Below, piece by piece: positions 8,972-17,383 of a stretch of 64,000 nucleotides of DNA. Source of the DNA: Clavibacter michiganensis (GTDB lineage: Bacteria > Actinomycetota > Actinomycetes > Actinomycetales > Microbacteriaceae); assembly GCF_002151125.1 (NCBI RefSeq), contig NZ_MDJZ01000017.1, positions 372,001 to 436,000 of the forward strand, given 5' to 3'. Position 1 is the first letter of the stretch. Each line of letters starts with the position of its first letter. The notes beneath the pieces are model-generated. The model was not told where the DNA came from and did no database searches. It saw only the letters and a program-made list of their open reading frames with translations. The position numbers and the translations under genes were made by a program.

Positions 8972-9250
8972 TCAGATGACCGCCGCATCGGCCGCTCAAC
9001 CCACATCGTCATGGGAGCCATCTGCCACTCGTCCAATACGACACCCTGCACGACACGCGATCGCCTAGGTACCCGGTCGCCGACTCGATGGTGCGCACAA
9101 GTACCCTTCGGATCAGGCTCGACGGCTGCCTACGCGGATGAGTAGCTGCTCAGAGAGGCGGCGACTCATCTCCCCAGGAACGGTCGGTTGAAATGATACG
9201 TCCGTACTACCAAGACCGACGAGACCGCTTCGAGCATTCGACGAACGAGA

Positions 9251-9278
9251 GAGGCCCGGTCCAACAGGACCGGGCCTC
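9251..9278 (-). terminator. Hairpin terminator after the R3H/Jag gene
   Basis: Perfect 12-base inverted repeat (9251-9262 and 9267-9278) with an AACA loop, 22 bases beyond the stop of the minus-strand R3H gene. It probably ends the rpmH-rnpA-yidD-yidC-jag transcript. Confidence 0.8.
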
Positions 9279-9300
9279 ATCGCATGTCATCGCACGCGGA

Positions 9301-9879
9301 TCACGCCTTCGTGATCACCGTGTGTCGGTCGCGACCCTCACCCTCGGATTCGGACGTGTACCCGCGCTCGGCCACGATGTCGTGCACGAGCTTCCGCTCG
9401 TACGAGGACATAGGCGGAAGCGATGCGCTTGCCGAGCCCGCCGAGATCCGCTCGATGGCCCGATCCACGAGCTGCGCGAGCTCGACCTGACGTGCATCCC
9501 GCGACCCGCCCACGTCGAGGATCAGACGACTGAAGACACCGGTCTTGTTCTGCACCGCGAGTCGGGTCAACTCCTGCAGCGCCGTGACGGTCTCCGGGTT
9601 GGAGAGCAGTCGCAGGTCCTCGGAGTCCGCCGCGTCGACGGACACGTACGCCCGGCCGCCGCGCTGATCGATGTCGATGTCGCCATCGAGGTCGCAGATG
9701 TCGAGGAGCTCCTCGATGTAGTCCGCGGCGATGTCGCCCTCGTCGACTCCGCTGACGCCAGCCTTGGCCACCCCATCGACGGCCTCCACATCGACGCCCA
9801 CGGCAGTAGCCAACCCCTCGTCTTCGACGACTGAGGCGGGCGCGATGCCCTGGTCCGAGACCTCCCTCGCCTCGCTCAT
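9301..9879 (-). CDS. R3H domain RNA-binding protein (Jag/KhpB-like)
   Basis: A 192-residue protein with an acidic N-terminal half, a KH-like segment (about residues 50-115, containing GDIDIDQRGGRAYVSVD) and a C-terminal R3H domain ending in SYERKLVHDIVAERGYTSESEGEGRDRHTVI. Jag/KhpB proteins bind RNA and influence cell division or elongation in other bacteria. Its ATG overlaps the yidC stop by four bases (ATGA), so the two are translationally coupled. This is the conserved position of jag at actinobacterial origins. Confidence 0.9.
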   Translation of the reverse strand: MSEAREVSDQGIAPASVVEDEGLATAVGVDVEAVDGVAKAGVSGVDEGDIAADYIEELLDICDLDGDIDIDQRGGRAYVSVDAADSEDLRLLSNPETVTALQELTRLAVQNKTGVFSRLILDVGGSRDARQVELAQLVDRAIERISAGSASASLPPMSSYERKLVHDIVAERGYTSESEGEGRDRHTVITKA

Positions 9880-10838
9880 CGGCTCTTGGACCCCGCCTGC
9901 TTCTTCGCGCGGTTCTTCCCGACGGGCTGCTGGCGCTGCGCCGGCTTCCGCTCCTCGACGACGATGGTGGACGACTCGGCAGACTCCTCAGGTGCGACGA
10001 GCTTGCCCTTGCGGGCCAGGCGCGCTTCACGCGCGCGTGCGGCCTCGCTGCCGGGAGTCGGCATGTTGCGGATGACGAGGAACTGCTGGCCCATGGTCCA
10101 GAAGTTCGAGACGAGCCAGTAGAACATCACGCCGAGCGGGAACGCGATCCCGGAGACGGCGAAAACCAGGGGGAGGATGTACAGCAGGATGCGCTGCTGC
10201 TTGAACATCGGGCTGGCCTTGGTCTCCTCGGACATGTTCTTGGCCATGATCTGCAGCTGCGTGATGAACTGCGATGCGCTCATGAGGATGACCATGACGG
10301 TGGCGATCACGATGACGGTGATGTTGCCGTTCGCAGTCGAGATGGCCGACTGCAGGGGAGCCCCGAGGAAGGAGGACTCCCCGAACGAGCGCGAGAGCTG
10401 GTCGTTGAGCAGGCCGATGCCGGGCAGCTCCTCCACCGCCGCGCGGTGCAGGACGGAGTACAGGGAGAAGAAGATCGGCATCTGCAGCAGCAGGGGGAGG
10501 CAGCTGCTCAACGGATTCGTGCCGGTGTCCTTGTACAGCGCCATGGTCTCGCGGGACATGGCCTCGCGCGAGAACTGATCGCGCTTGCCCTTGTACTTGT
10601 CCTGGATCTTCTTCAGCTGCGGCGCGACCTCCATCATGCGGCGCTGGTTCTTGATCTGGCGGACGAAGATCGGGATGAGCGCCGCACGCACCACGAGCAC
10701 CAGGCCCACGATGGAGAGCACCCACGTCGCGCCGTTGTCGGGGTCGAGTCCGAGGGTGGTCCAGAGCGTGTGGAAGCCGACCAGGATGAGTTCGATGACC
10801 CACTTGATCGGCCACAGGATCGTTCCGAGGAAGTCCAT
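9876..10838 (-). CDS. yidC: Membrane protein insertase YidC
   Basis: A 320-residue Oxa1/YidC/Alb3 insertase that places proteins into the cytoplasmic membrane with or without SecYEG. It begins with MDFLGTILWPIKWVIE, contains the conserved cytoplasmic hairpin (EVAPQLKKIQDKYKGKRDQ) and about five membrane segments, and ends in a basic Lys/Arg/Gln-rich tail typical of actinobacterial YidC. The ATG at 10836-10838 is preferred to an in-frame start at 10994 because the latter would run through the end of yidD. The stop overlaps the jag start. Confidence 0.96.
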   Translation of the reverse strand: MDFLGTILWPIKWVIELILVGFHTLWTTLGLDPDNGATWVLSIVGLVLVVRAALIPIFVRQIKNQRRMMEVAPQLKKIQDKYKGKRDQFSREAMSRETMALYKDTGTNPLSSCLPLLLQMPIFFSLYSVLHRAAVEELPGIGLLNDQLSRSFGESSFLGAPLQSAISTANGNITVIVIATVMVILMSASQFITQLQIMAKNMSEETKASPMFKQQRILLYILPLVFAVSGIAFPLGVMFYWLVSNFWTMGQQFLVIRNMPTPGSEAARAREARLARKGKLVAPEESAESSTIVVEERKPAQRQQPVGKNRAKKQAGSKSR

Positions 10839-10848
10839 GAGGTTGTCG

Positions 10849-11160
10849 TTAGCCCTTTCCGTGGCTGGGTGCGACGACGAATCCGAGCCTCGTGCGCCGG
10901 TACTGCTGGACCCGACGAGCGGGGACGTCGTCGATGCCGCCTTCCGCCCAGGGATGGCACCGGCATACGCGCCAGGCCGCGAGGAATCCGCCACGGAGGA
11001 GCCCGTGCTCCTGCACGGCCTCCAGGCCGTACGCGGAACAGGAGGGGTAGTACCTGCACACGTCCCCGTAGAGCGGGGAGACCACCCGCCGATAGAGGCT
11101 GATGACGGCGATGGCGGCGTTCCGCGGCGCCAGGACGACGGAGGTCACTGCCCTCTTCAT
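10849..11160 (-). CDS. yidD: Membrane protein insertion efficiency factor YidD
   Basis: A 103-residue YidD-family protein (formerly DUF37) with the family hallmark CRYYPSCSAYGLEAVQEHG and CRCHPWAEGG. It is a small membrane-associated protein thought to assist YidC-dependent insertion. The ATG at 11158-11160 overlaps the rnpA stop by four bases. The upstream in-frame start at 11217 lies inside rnpA and is rejected. The yidC start follows 10 bases after the stop. Confidence 0.95.
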   Translation of the reverse strand: MKRAVTSVVLAPRNAAIAVISLYRRVVSPLYGDVCRYYPSCSAYGLEAVQEHGLLRGGFLAAWRVCRCHPWAEGGIDDVPARRVQQYRRTRLGFVVAPSHGKG

Positions 11161-11498
11161 ATCGTCCTCACGACCCGCGTCACGGCTGACGCGATCTCCT
11201 CCTGCAGGGTAACCCACGGAGTCGTCTCCATGCCTGGCAGTACGCGGATCACGACGGACAGGCCGGACGGCAGCGTCGGGAGCAGGCCCGCGGACACCGC
11301 CTTCAACCGGCGCCGGACCAGGTTGCGGGTCACGGCGTTGCCGACCTTCTTCGAGACGATGAACCCGAAGCGGGTCGGATCATCCGCGGAACCGACCAGC
11401 ACGGACACGACCGCCGTGCCGGTCGTCGACCGGCGTCCCCGCCTGACCACGGTGCGGTAGTCCGCACCGCTCGTCACGCGGTTCCGCCGAGCGAGCAC
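11157..11498 (-). CDS. rnpA: Ribonuclease P protein component
   Basis: A 113-residue RNase P protein subunit with the RNR-type motif VGNAVTRNLVRRRLKAV and the N-terminal RRNRVTSGADYRTVVRRGRR. It binds the RNase P RNA and helps process tRNA 5' ends. It lies three bases after rpmH and overlaps yidD, forming the conserved rpmH-rnpA-yidD-yidC-jag operon. Confidence 0.95.
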   Translation of the reverse strand: MLARRNRVTSGADYRTVVRRGRRSTTGTAVVSVLVGSADDPTRFGFIVSKKVGNAVTRNLVRRRLKAVSAGLLPTLPSGLSVVIRVLPGMETTPWVTLQEEIASAVTRVVRTI

Positions 11499-11501
11499 GT
11501 G

Positions 11502-11639
11502 CTACGCGGAGAGCTCGGTGCGTCCCTTGCCACGGCGGGCGGCGAGGATGGCACGGCCGGCACGCGTGCGCATGCGGAGGCGGAAGCCGTGCTTCTTGGC
11601 CTTCTTGCGGTTGTTCGGCTGGAAGGTGCGCTTGCTCAC
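11502..11639 (-). CDS. rpmH: 50S ribosomal protein L34
   Basis: A 45-residue, very basic protein beginning [19 protein letters not shown], the standard L34 sequence, and ending [10 protein letters not shown]. The start is GTG at 11637-11639 and the stop is TAG at 11502-11504. It is the first gene of the operon leading left from the origin, with a well-formed promoter about 90 bases upstream (11727-11755). Confidence 0.97.
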   Translation of the reverse strand: MSKRTFQPNNRKKAKKHGFRLRMRTRAGRAILAARRGKGRTELSA

Positions 11640-11726
11640 GGTGAGTCTCCACTCAGGTTGGTCCACGGGGCCGACGAGTGCGGCTGGGAAGATGGGGCAG
11701 CCTCGAGGGGCTGGGTCAACTGCCTA

Positions 11727-11755
11727 AATCTACGGGCCGGGCGGCCTGCGGTCAA
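11727..11755 (-). promoter_or_regulatory. Sigma70-type promoter for rpmH-rnpA-yidD-yidC-jag
   Basis: On the minus strand a -35 box TTGACC (11750-11755) is separated by 17 bases from a -10 box TAGATT (11727-11732). This is close to the housekeeping consensus and well placed for rpmH (start codon at 11639). Confidence 0.75.
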
Positions 11756-11775
11756 ACCCGCGGGCGGGATCGTGA

Positions 11776-11784
11776 TTATCCACA
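11776..11784 (+). promoter_or_regulatory. DnaA box (perfect)
   Basis: TTATCCACA, the exact consensus 9-mer, in the rpmH-dnaA intergenic region. Confidence 0.9.
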
Positions 11785-11924
11785 CGGACCGGCCATCCGC
11801 CCGTATCGACATGCCGCCATCGATAGGGTCGATTTGTCCTGATCTCCGACAGTGGCTACCGTGTGGCGTGGCCGCGACGCGTCGGGGATCGCCCGCGCGG
11901 TGCTGACGGCCCGTTCGCACACAG

Positions 11925-11933
11925 GGTGGATAA
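11925..11933 (-). promoter_or_regulatory. DnaA box (8 of 9)
   Basis: GGTGGATAA on the plus strand, i.e. TTATCCACC on the minus strand, one mismatch from consensus. It lies 14 bases upstream of a possible dnaA -10 element (11947-11952), where bound DnaA would cover the -35 region. Confidence 0.7.
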
Positions 11934-12117
11934 CCCTGTGAGTAACTATGCTGTCCGCGGTCGCGGTACCCGGATGGTCCGCACCCTCGGAGCCTCCGGG
12001 GACGGACGCCGCACGCATGACCGCGACGCCCTTCCAGCGTCGACAGCAGTCCGCGCACCGAGTGGCGGCCCCGGCACCAGCCGAGGGACCGAGCCTGGTG
12101 ACGGCAGATGGGGAAAC

Positions 12118-13551
12118 ATGTCCGACCGCTCCGACCCGACGCACGCGATCTGGCAGAAGGTGCTCTCCGCCCTCACGGCGGACGACCGGATCACCCCGCA
12201 GCTGCACGGGTTCATCAGCCTGGTGGAGCCGAAGGGCGTCATGACCGGCACCCTCTACCTCGAGGTCCCCAACGACCTCACCCGCGGGATGCTCGAGCAG
12301 CGCATCCGCGTACCCCTCCTCAACGCGATCGGCTCGCTCGACGAGGCGGCCGGCGTCAGCAACTTCGCCATCGTGGTCAACCCGGAGATCGCGCAGGACG
12401 CCTTCGCCCAGCATCCCGAGCCGGCCGCCGAGCAGCCGTACATCGAGACCCCGACGATCACGGCGCCCACGGACAACCCGGGTCTCCCCGCATCGCCCTC
12501 ACGTGGCGACTCGCGCCTCAACCCGAAGTACGGCTTCGACACCTTCGTCATCGGCGGATCCAACCGCTTCGCGCACGCCGCCGCGGTCGCCGTGGCCGAG
12601 GCTCCGGCCAAGGCGTACAACCCCCTGTTCATCTACGGCGACTCGGGGCTGGGGAAGACCCACCTGCTGCACGCGATCGGCCACTACGCCATCAGCCTCT
12701 ACCCGGGCATCCGGGTGCGGTACGTGAGCTCCGAGGAGTTCACCAACGACTTCATCAACTCGATCGCGAACAACCGGTCGTCGCTGTTCCAGTCGCGCTA
12801 CCGCGACAACGACATCCTGCTGATCGACGACATCCAGTTCCTCCAGGGCAAGGACTCCACCCAGGAGGCCTTCTTCCACACCTTCAACACGCTGCACGAC
12901 CACAACAAGCAGGTGGTCATCACGAGCGACCTCCCGCCGAAGCACCTCACGGGCTTCGAGGACCGCATGCGCTCGCGCTTCGAGTGGGGCCTCATCACCG
13001 ACGTCCAGGCGCCCGACCTCGAGACGCGCATCGCGATCCTCCGCAAGAAGGCCCAGAGCGAGAAGCTGCAGGTGCCGGACGACATCCTCGAGTACATGGC
13101 CACCAAGGTCACGTCGAACATCCGCGAGCTCGAGGGCACGCTGATCCGGGTCACGGCCTTCGCGAGCCTGAACAAGACGCCCGTGGACCTCGCGCTCGTG
13201 CAGACGGTGCTCAAGGACCTGATCACGCTCGACGAGGACAACGTCATCGCGCCGGTCGACATCATCAACCACACCGCTGCCTACTTCAAGCTGACGGTCG
13301 ACGACCTGTACGGCTCGTCCCGCTCGCAGGCGGTCGCCACCGCGCGGCAGATCGCGATGTACCTGTGTCGGGAGCTCACGAACCTGTCCCTGCCCAAGAT
13401 CGGCCAGCTGTTCGGCAACCGCGATCACACCACCGTCATGTACGCCAACAAGAAGATCACCGAGCTCATGAAGGAGCGGCGGTCCATCTACAACCAGGTG
13501 ACCGAGCTCACGAGCCGCATCAAGCAGAACCACCGCTACGGCAAGATGTGA
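12118..13551 (+). CDS. dnaA: Chromosomal replication initiator protein DnaA
   Basis: A 477-residue initiator. Domain I covers about residues 1-85 and is followed by a short Pro-rich linker. The AAA+ domain has Walker A GDSGLGKT at residues 174-181 and Walker B ILLIDDIQFL. The C-terminal domain IV has the DnaA-box-binding signature DHTTVMYANKKI. The ATG at 12118 is preferred to an in-frame upstream start at 11863, which would add 85 residues with no family resemblance and run through a DnaA box. DnaA boxes flank the gene on both sides. Confidence 0.98.
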   Translation: MSDRSDPTHAIWQKVLSALTADDRITPQLHGFISLVEPKGVMTGTLYLEVPNDLTRGMLEQRIRVPLLNAIGSLDEAAGVSNFAIVVNPEIAQDAFAQHPEPAAEQPYIETPTITAPTDNPGLPASPSRGDSRLNPKYGFDTFVIGGSNRFAHAAAVAVAEAPAKAYNPLFIYGDSGLGKTHLLHAIGHYAISLYPGIRVRYVSSEEFTNDFINSIANNRSSLFQSRYRDNDILLIDDIQFLQGKDSTQEAFFHTFNTLHDHNKQVVITSDLPPKHLTGFEDRMRSRFEWGLITDVQAPDLETRIAILRKKAQSEKLQVPDDILEYMATKVTSNIRELEGTLIRVTAFASLNKTPVDLALVQTVLKDLITLDEDNVIAPVDIINHTAAYFKLTVDDLYGSSRSQAVATARQIAMYLCRELTNLSLPKIGQLFGNRDHTTVMYANKKITELMKERRSIYNQVTELTSRIKQNHRYGKM

Positions 13552-13594
13552 CGCTCCCGGCACGCGCTCCAGCGCGCGTGCACGAGACGGGGAA

Positions 13595-13634
13595 CGCAGA
13601 AGGGGTCGGACCACGGGGTCCGACCCCTTCTGCG
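13595..13634 (+). terminator. Hairpin terminator after dnaA
   Basis: Perfect 18-base inverted repeat (13595-13612 and 13617-13634) with an ACGG loop, 43 bases after the dnaA stop. It would stop dnaA transcription before it enters the origin. Confidence 0.85.
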
Positions 13635-13772
13635 TGCGTGGGAGCCGTGGTGCCCTCCCCGCTCGGACGTTCGACCGCGGTGCGGTCGCTGGTGACGGTC
13701 CGCAGCCGTCCACGAAGGGGGGCACGGCCTCCGATCCGGCCGCATGCGCCGTTCCCCACAGTGTGCACAGAG

Positions 13773-13781
13773 TGTGGATAA
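13773..13781 (-). promoter_or_regulatory. DnaA box (perfect)
   Basis: TGTGGATAA on the plus strand, the exact complement of TTATCCACA, in the dnaA-dnaN intergenic region. Confidence 0.9.
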
Positions 13782-13782
13782 C

Positions 13783-13791
13783 TGTGGAGAA
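13783..13791 (-). promoter_or_regulatory. DnaA box (8 of 9)
   Basis: TGTGGAGAA, complement TTCTCCACA, one mismatch from consensus. It sits one base after the perfect box at 13773-13781 in the same orientation. Confidence 0.65.
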
Positions 13792-13939
13792 CCGCCGGAG
13801 CGGATGTGGGTCCGAGGACCTCGCCTGTGGAACCGGCCCCGTCGCGTCGTCGTCGTTCCGCCGAGTCCCCAGGCCGCTCCACACCCGTCCCACAACTTCC
13901 AGACGTGTAGTTCCCTCTCGACGACCGGGACTCCGGGAG

Positions 13940-13948
13940 TTGTCCACA
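13940..13948 (+). promoter_or_regulatory. DnaA box (TTGTCCACA)
   Basis: TTGTCCACA, the variant that is the preferred DnaA box in several high-G+C actinobacteria. It lies 12 bases left of the A/T-rich stretch. Confidence 0.8.
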
Positions 13949-14101
13949 GATTCCACAGCGGTTAAGACTATTGATCCTTAAACCCTTCATTGGATGTCGC
14001 CCAAGAACCTCAGGGTGTGGAGGGATCCGAGGGGGCCGGCGTCCCTCGCGGCACGGCTAGCATTGAGCGACAAATCTTCCGCTCATCGAGGGGTCCACAA
14101 C

Positions 14102-15253
14102 GTGAAGTTCCAAGTCAACAGGGACGTCTTCAGCGAGGCGGTGTCCTTCGCCGTGAAGCTCCTGCCGCAGCGCACGACCCTCCCGATCCTCAGCGGAGTG
14201 CTCATCGAGGCGACCGAGGACGGACTGACGCTGTCGTCGTTCGACTACGAGGTCTCGGCACGGACGCAGATCCAGGCGGACATCGAGGAGGCCGGGCGCG
14301 TGCTCGTCTCCGGTCGCCTCCTCGCCGACATCGCCAACCGCCTGCCGAACGCTCCGGTGCGGTTCACGACCGAGGACTCCAAGATCACGGTCTCGTGCGG
14401 ATCCGCCCACTTCACGCTGCTGAGCATGCCCGTCGAGGAGTACCCGACGCTGCCCCAGATCTCCGAGCAGTCCGGGCTGCTGCCTGCCGAGCAGTTCGCC
14501 GCCGCGGTGTCCCAGGTCGCGGTGGCTGCCTCGCGGGACGACGTCACCCCCGTCATCACGGGCGTCCAGCTGGAGGTGGGGGAGACGAGCCTCGGGCTCA
14601 TCGCCACCGACCGCTACCGCGTGGCCGTGCGGGAGATCGACTGGGACGGCGGCGACTCCACGGGCGACGGCACGAGCCGCACCGCGCTGGTGCCCGCCCG
14701 CACGCTGCAGGAGATCGGCAAGACCTTCGGCCACAGCGGGACCATCTCCGTCGCGATCACGGACACCGACGATCGCCAGCTCATCGCGTTCAGCGCCGAC
14801 AAGAAGACCGTCACGTCCCTGCTGATCCGCGGCAACTTCCCGCCGGTCAAGCGCCTCTTCCCCGAGACGGTCGACAACTACGCGGTCATCAACACCGCCG
14901 ACCTGATCGAGGCGACCCGGCGCGTGCAGCTCGTGCTCGAGCGCGAGGCCGCGCTGCGCTTCACTTTCACGATCGACGGGCTCACCCTCGAGGCCATCGG
15001 CTCCGAGCACGCGCAGGCATCGGAGAGCATCGACGCCCTCCTCACCGGCGTCGACACCGTGGTGTCGTTGAAGCCCCAGTTCCTGCTGGACGGCCTCGGC
15101 GCCGTCCACTCCGAGTTCGTCCGCCTCTCGTTCACGAAGACGGACAACCCCAACAAGCCCGGCCCCGTGCTCATCACGAGCCAGTCCTCCAAGGACCAGG
15201 CCGGCGCTGACAACTACCGGTACCTGCTGCAGCCGAACCTGCTGCTGCGCTAG
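14102..15253 (+). CDS. dnaN: DNA polymerase III subunit beta (sliding clamp)
   Basis: A 383-residue clamp starting at GTG 14102 (MKFQVNRDVFSEAVSFAVKLLP, the normal N-terminus). It shows the three-fold clamp architecture, the RTTLPILSGV motif in domain 1, and a C-terminal NYRYLLQPNLLLR that matches actinobacterial clamps ending near LMPVRL. An upstream in-frame start at 13994 is rejected because its added residues have no family match and lie near the origin. The clamp tethers the replicative polymerase and binds many repair partners. Confidence 0.97.
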   Translation: MKFQVNRDVFSEAVSFAVKLLPQRTTLPILSGVLIEATEDGLTLSSFDYEVSARTQIQADIEEAGRVLVSGRLLADIANRLPNAPVRFTTEDSKITVSCGSAHFTLLSMPVEEYPTLPQISEQSGLLPAEQFAAAVSQVAVAASRDDVTPVITGVQLEVGETSLGLIATDRYRVAVREIDWDGGDSTGDGTSRTALVPARTLQEIGKTFGHSGTISVAITDTDDRQLIAFSADKKTVTSLLIRGNFPPVKRLFPETVDNYAVINTADLIEATRRVQLVLEREAALRFTFTIDGLTLEAIGSEHAQASESIDALLTGVDTVVSLKPQFLLDGLGAVHSEFVRLSFTKTDNPNKPGPVLITSQSSKDQAGADNYRYLLQPNLLLR

Positions 15254-15273
15254 ACCGCGATCAAGGAGAGAAC

Positions 15274-16161
15274 ATGCACATCGGACTCGTCGGACTCGGC
15301 AAGATGGGCGCCCGCATGCGCGCGCGCCTCGAGGCGAACGGCATCGAGGTGACCGGATACGACACGAACCCCGACGTCTCCGACGTGGCCACCCTCGCGG
15401 ACCTCGCCGCCGCGCTCCCCACCCCGCGCCTCGTCTGGGTGATGGTCCCGGCCGGCAAGGTCACGCAGAACGTCGTGGGCGACCTCGCCCGCATCCTCGA
15501 GCCGGGCGACCTCGTGATCGACGGCGGCAACTCCAAGTTCACGGACGACTTCGCGCACGCCGGACTGCTCAAGGAGAAGGGCATCGACTTCGTCGACGCC
15601 GGCGTCTCGGGCGGCGTCTGGGGCCTCGAGAACGGCTACGGCCTCATGGTCGGTGGCCCCGAGGAGCAGGTCCAGCGGGCCATGCCCGTGTTCGACGCCC
15701 TGCGCCCCGAGGGTCCGCGCGAGGAGGGCTTCGTCCACGTCGGCGACTCCGGCGCGGGTCACTACGCGAAGATGGTCCACAACGGCATCGAGTACGCGAT
15801 GATGCAGTCGTTCGCGGAGGGCTACGAGCTCCTCGCGGCGCGCAAGGACATCATCAAGGACGTCACGGGCACGTTCGAGGCGTGGCAGCGCGGCACGGTC
15901 GTGCGCTCCTGGCTGCTCGAGCTCCTGGTCAAGGCGCTCAAGGAGGACCCGGGCTTCGAGGACATCGAGGGCTTCGTGCAGGACTCCGGCGAGGGCCGCT
16001 GGACCATCGAGGAGGCGCTCGACAACGCCGTGCCCATGCCCGCCATCAGCGCGTCGATCTTCGCTCGCTTCTCCTCCCGCCAGGAGGACTCCCCGGCCAT
16101 GAAGGCCGTCGCGGCGCTGCGCAACCAGTTCGGCGGCCACTCGGTGCAGAAGAAGTCCTGA
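15274..16161 (+). CDS. gnd: 6-phosphogluconate dehydrogenase, decarboxylating (short form)
   Basis: A 295-residue enzyme of the short, tetrameric 6PGDH class. The N-terminal NAD(P)-binding motif GLVGLGKMGARM is followed by VIDGGNSKF, the catalytic GVSGGVWGLENGYGLMVGG loop and GAGHYAKMVHNGIEY, which carries the active-site lysine. It oxidises and decarboxylates 6-phosphogluconate to ribulose 5-phosphate in the pentose phosphate pathway. It lies between dnaN and recF, a known arrangement in actinobacteria. A ribosome binding site (AAGGAG) precedes the ATG. Confidence 0.94.
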   Translation: MHIGLVGLGKMGARMRARLEANGIEVTGYDTNPDVSDVATLADLAAALPTPRLVWVMVPAGKVTQNVVGDLARILEPGDLVIDGGNSKFTDDFAHAGLLKEKGIDFVDAGVSGGVWGLENGYGLMVGGPEEQVQRAMPVFDALRPEGPREEGFVHVGDSGAGHYAKMVHNGIEYAMMQSFAEGYELLAARKDIIKDVTGTFEAWQRGTVVRSWLLELLVKALKEDPGFEDIEGFVQDSGEGRWTIEEALDNAVPMPAISASIFARFSSRQEDSPAMKAVAALRNQFGGHSVQKKS

Positions 16162-16168
16162 CCACCGG

Positions 16169-17383
16169 ATGATCGTCCGTCACCTCTCCCTGGGTGACTT
16201 CCGCAACTACACCCGCGCGGACGTCGAGCTCGTTCCCGGTGCGACCCTCTTCGTGGGCAGCAACGGGCAGGGCAAGACGAACCTGGTGGAGGCGCTGGGC
16301 TTCCTGAGCACGCTCGGGTCGCACCGCGTCTCCACCGACCAGGCCCTCATCCGGCAGGGTGCGGAGTCGGCCGTGATCCGCGCGCTGCTGCAGCACGCGG
16401 GCCGGGAGCTGCGGGTCGAGGTGCAGATCAACCGATCGGCGGCCAACCGCGCGCAGGTCAACAGCACGCCCACCAAGCCGCGCGAGCTGCCGCGGTACTT
16501 CTCGAGCGTGCTGTTCGCCCCGGAGGACCTCGCGCTCGTGCGCGGGGATCCGTCGGGCCGCCGTCGTCTGCTCGACCAGCTGCTCGTGCTGCGCGCTCCC
16601 CGGCTCGCCGGCGTCCTGTCGGACTACGACCGGGCGCTCAAGCAGCGGAACACCCTGCTCAAGTCGGCCCGTGCGCGGGGGATGAAGGCGGATCAGCTCG
16701 GCACGCTGGACATCTGGGACGAGCGTCTCGTCTCCATCGGCTCGCAGATCATCGCGGCGCGCGGCGCATTGGTCGAGGCCCTCCAGCCGGAGCTCGCGCG
16801 TGCCTACCTCGCGGTGGCGGGATCCGACCACGGCCCGTCCGCGCGTCCCGAGCTGAGCATCCTCGCGGACGACCCGGGGGAGGACGACGTCGTGGACGAG
16901 ACCGGCGCCCGTGACGGGGGGAGGTTCACCCGGACCGAGGACGTGGTGCCCGTCTTCACGGCCGCCCTCGCGCGGATGCGTCCCCGCGAGCTCGAACGGG
17001 GGCTGACCCTGGTCGGCCCGCACCGCGACGACGTGCTGTTCCGGCTCAACGGGTTACCGGCGAAGGGCTACGCCAGCCATGGGGAGTCGTGGTCGTTCGC
17101 GCTCGCGCTGAAGCTGGCGTCGGCCGAGCTGCTCCGGCGCGAATCGCAGACGGGGGACCCCGTGCTGATCCTCGACGACGTGTTCGCCGAGCTCGACCAG
17201 GCCCGGCGCGGGCGGCTCGCGGAGGCCGTCACGGGCTTCGAGCAGGTGCTGATCACGGCCGCCGTGTTCGAGGACGTGCCCGAGCACCTGGCGGCGAACG
17301 CCGTGCACATCCGGGCGGGCGAGATCGTCGATGCTCCGGCCACCGCTCCGGCGCCCGACGACGAGGACGGGGGAGCGGCGTGA
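16169..17383 (+). CDS. recF: DNA replication and repair protein RecF
   Basis: A 404-residue SMC-like ATPase with Walker A GSNGQGKTNLVEALGFLS near the N-terminus (about residues 29-46), a LVGPHRDDVLF motif and Walker B VLILDDVFAELDQARRGRL near the C-terminus. RecF loads RecA at single-strand gaps together with RecO and RecR. It starts eight bases after gnd, and its stop overlaps the next gene by four bases. Confidence 0.96.
   Translation: MIVRHLSLGDFRNYTRADVELVPGATLFVGSNGQGKTNLVEALGFLSTLGSHRVSTDQALIRQGAESAVIRALLQHAGRELRVEVQINRSAANRAQVNSTPTKPRELPRYFSSVLFAPEDLALVRGDPSGRRRLLDQLLVLRAPRLAGVLSDYDRALKQRNTLLKSARARGMKADQLGTLDIWDERLVSIGSQIIAARGALVEALQPELARAYLAVAGSDHGPSARPELSILADDPGEDDVVDETGARDGGRFTRTEDVVPVFTAALARMRPRELERGLTLVGPHRDDVLFRLNGLPAKGYASHGESWSFALALKLASAELLRRESQTGDPVLILDDVFAELDQARRGRLAEAVTGFEQVLITAAVFEDVPEHLAANAVHIRAGEIVDAPATAPAPDDEDGGAA

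Larger units (their letters stand above)
8685..9300. other. Intergenic region with two parS-like sites and a terminator
   Basis: This 616-base gap between the R3H/Jag gene and rsmG holds no convincing gene; the short open frames here lack codon bias, start signals and family resemblance. It contains two parS-like sites (8854-8869 and 8956-8971) and the hairpin terminator at 9251-9278. The promoter for rsmG-parA-parB should lie near 8700-8800 on the minus strand, but I could not pick clear -35/-10 boxes. Confidence 0.7.
11640..12117. other. oriC region, left part (rpmH-dnaA intergenic)
   Basis: This 478-base divergent intergenic region holds no gene. It contains the rpmH promoter on the minus strand, one perfect DnaA box (11776-11784), one 8-of-9 box (11925-11933) and a possible dnaA promoter -10 (TATGCT, 11947-11952). 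DnaA boxes close to the dnaA promoter imply autoregulation, which is an inference from position. Confidence 0.8.
13552..14101. other. oriC region, right part (dnaA-dnaN intergenic)
   Basis: A 550-base gap without a gene. It contains the dnaA terminator (13595-13634), DnaA boxes at 13773, 13783 and 13940, and an A/T-rich stretch at about 13961-13985, which is exceptional in this G+C-rich context. In actinobacteria the functional origin lies between dnaA and dnaN, so this is the best oriC candidate. The A/T-rich stretch next to the last box is a candidate unwinding element. Confidence 0.8.

Noticed and set aside
8797-9145. Short open frames in the parS-containing gap
   Set aside because: No start signals or codon bias, and they are crossed by parS sites; no family resemblance.
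11863-12117. N-terminally extended DnaA from the start at 11863
   Set aside because: The extra 85 residues have no DnaA domain I resemblance and cover a DnaA box and the likely promoter; the ATG at 12118 fits the family N-terminus.
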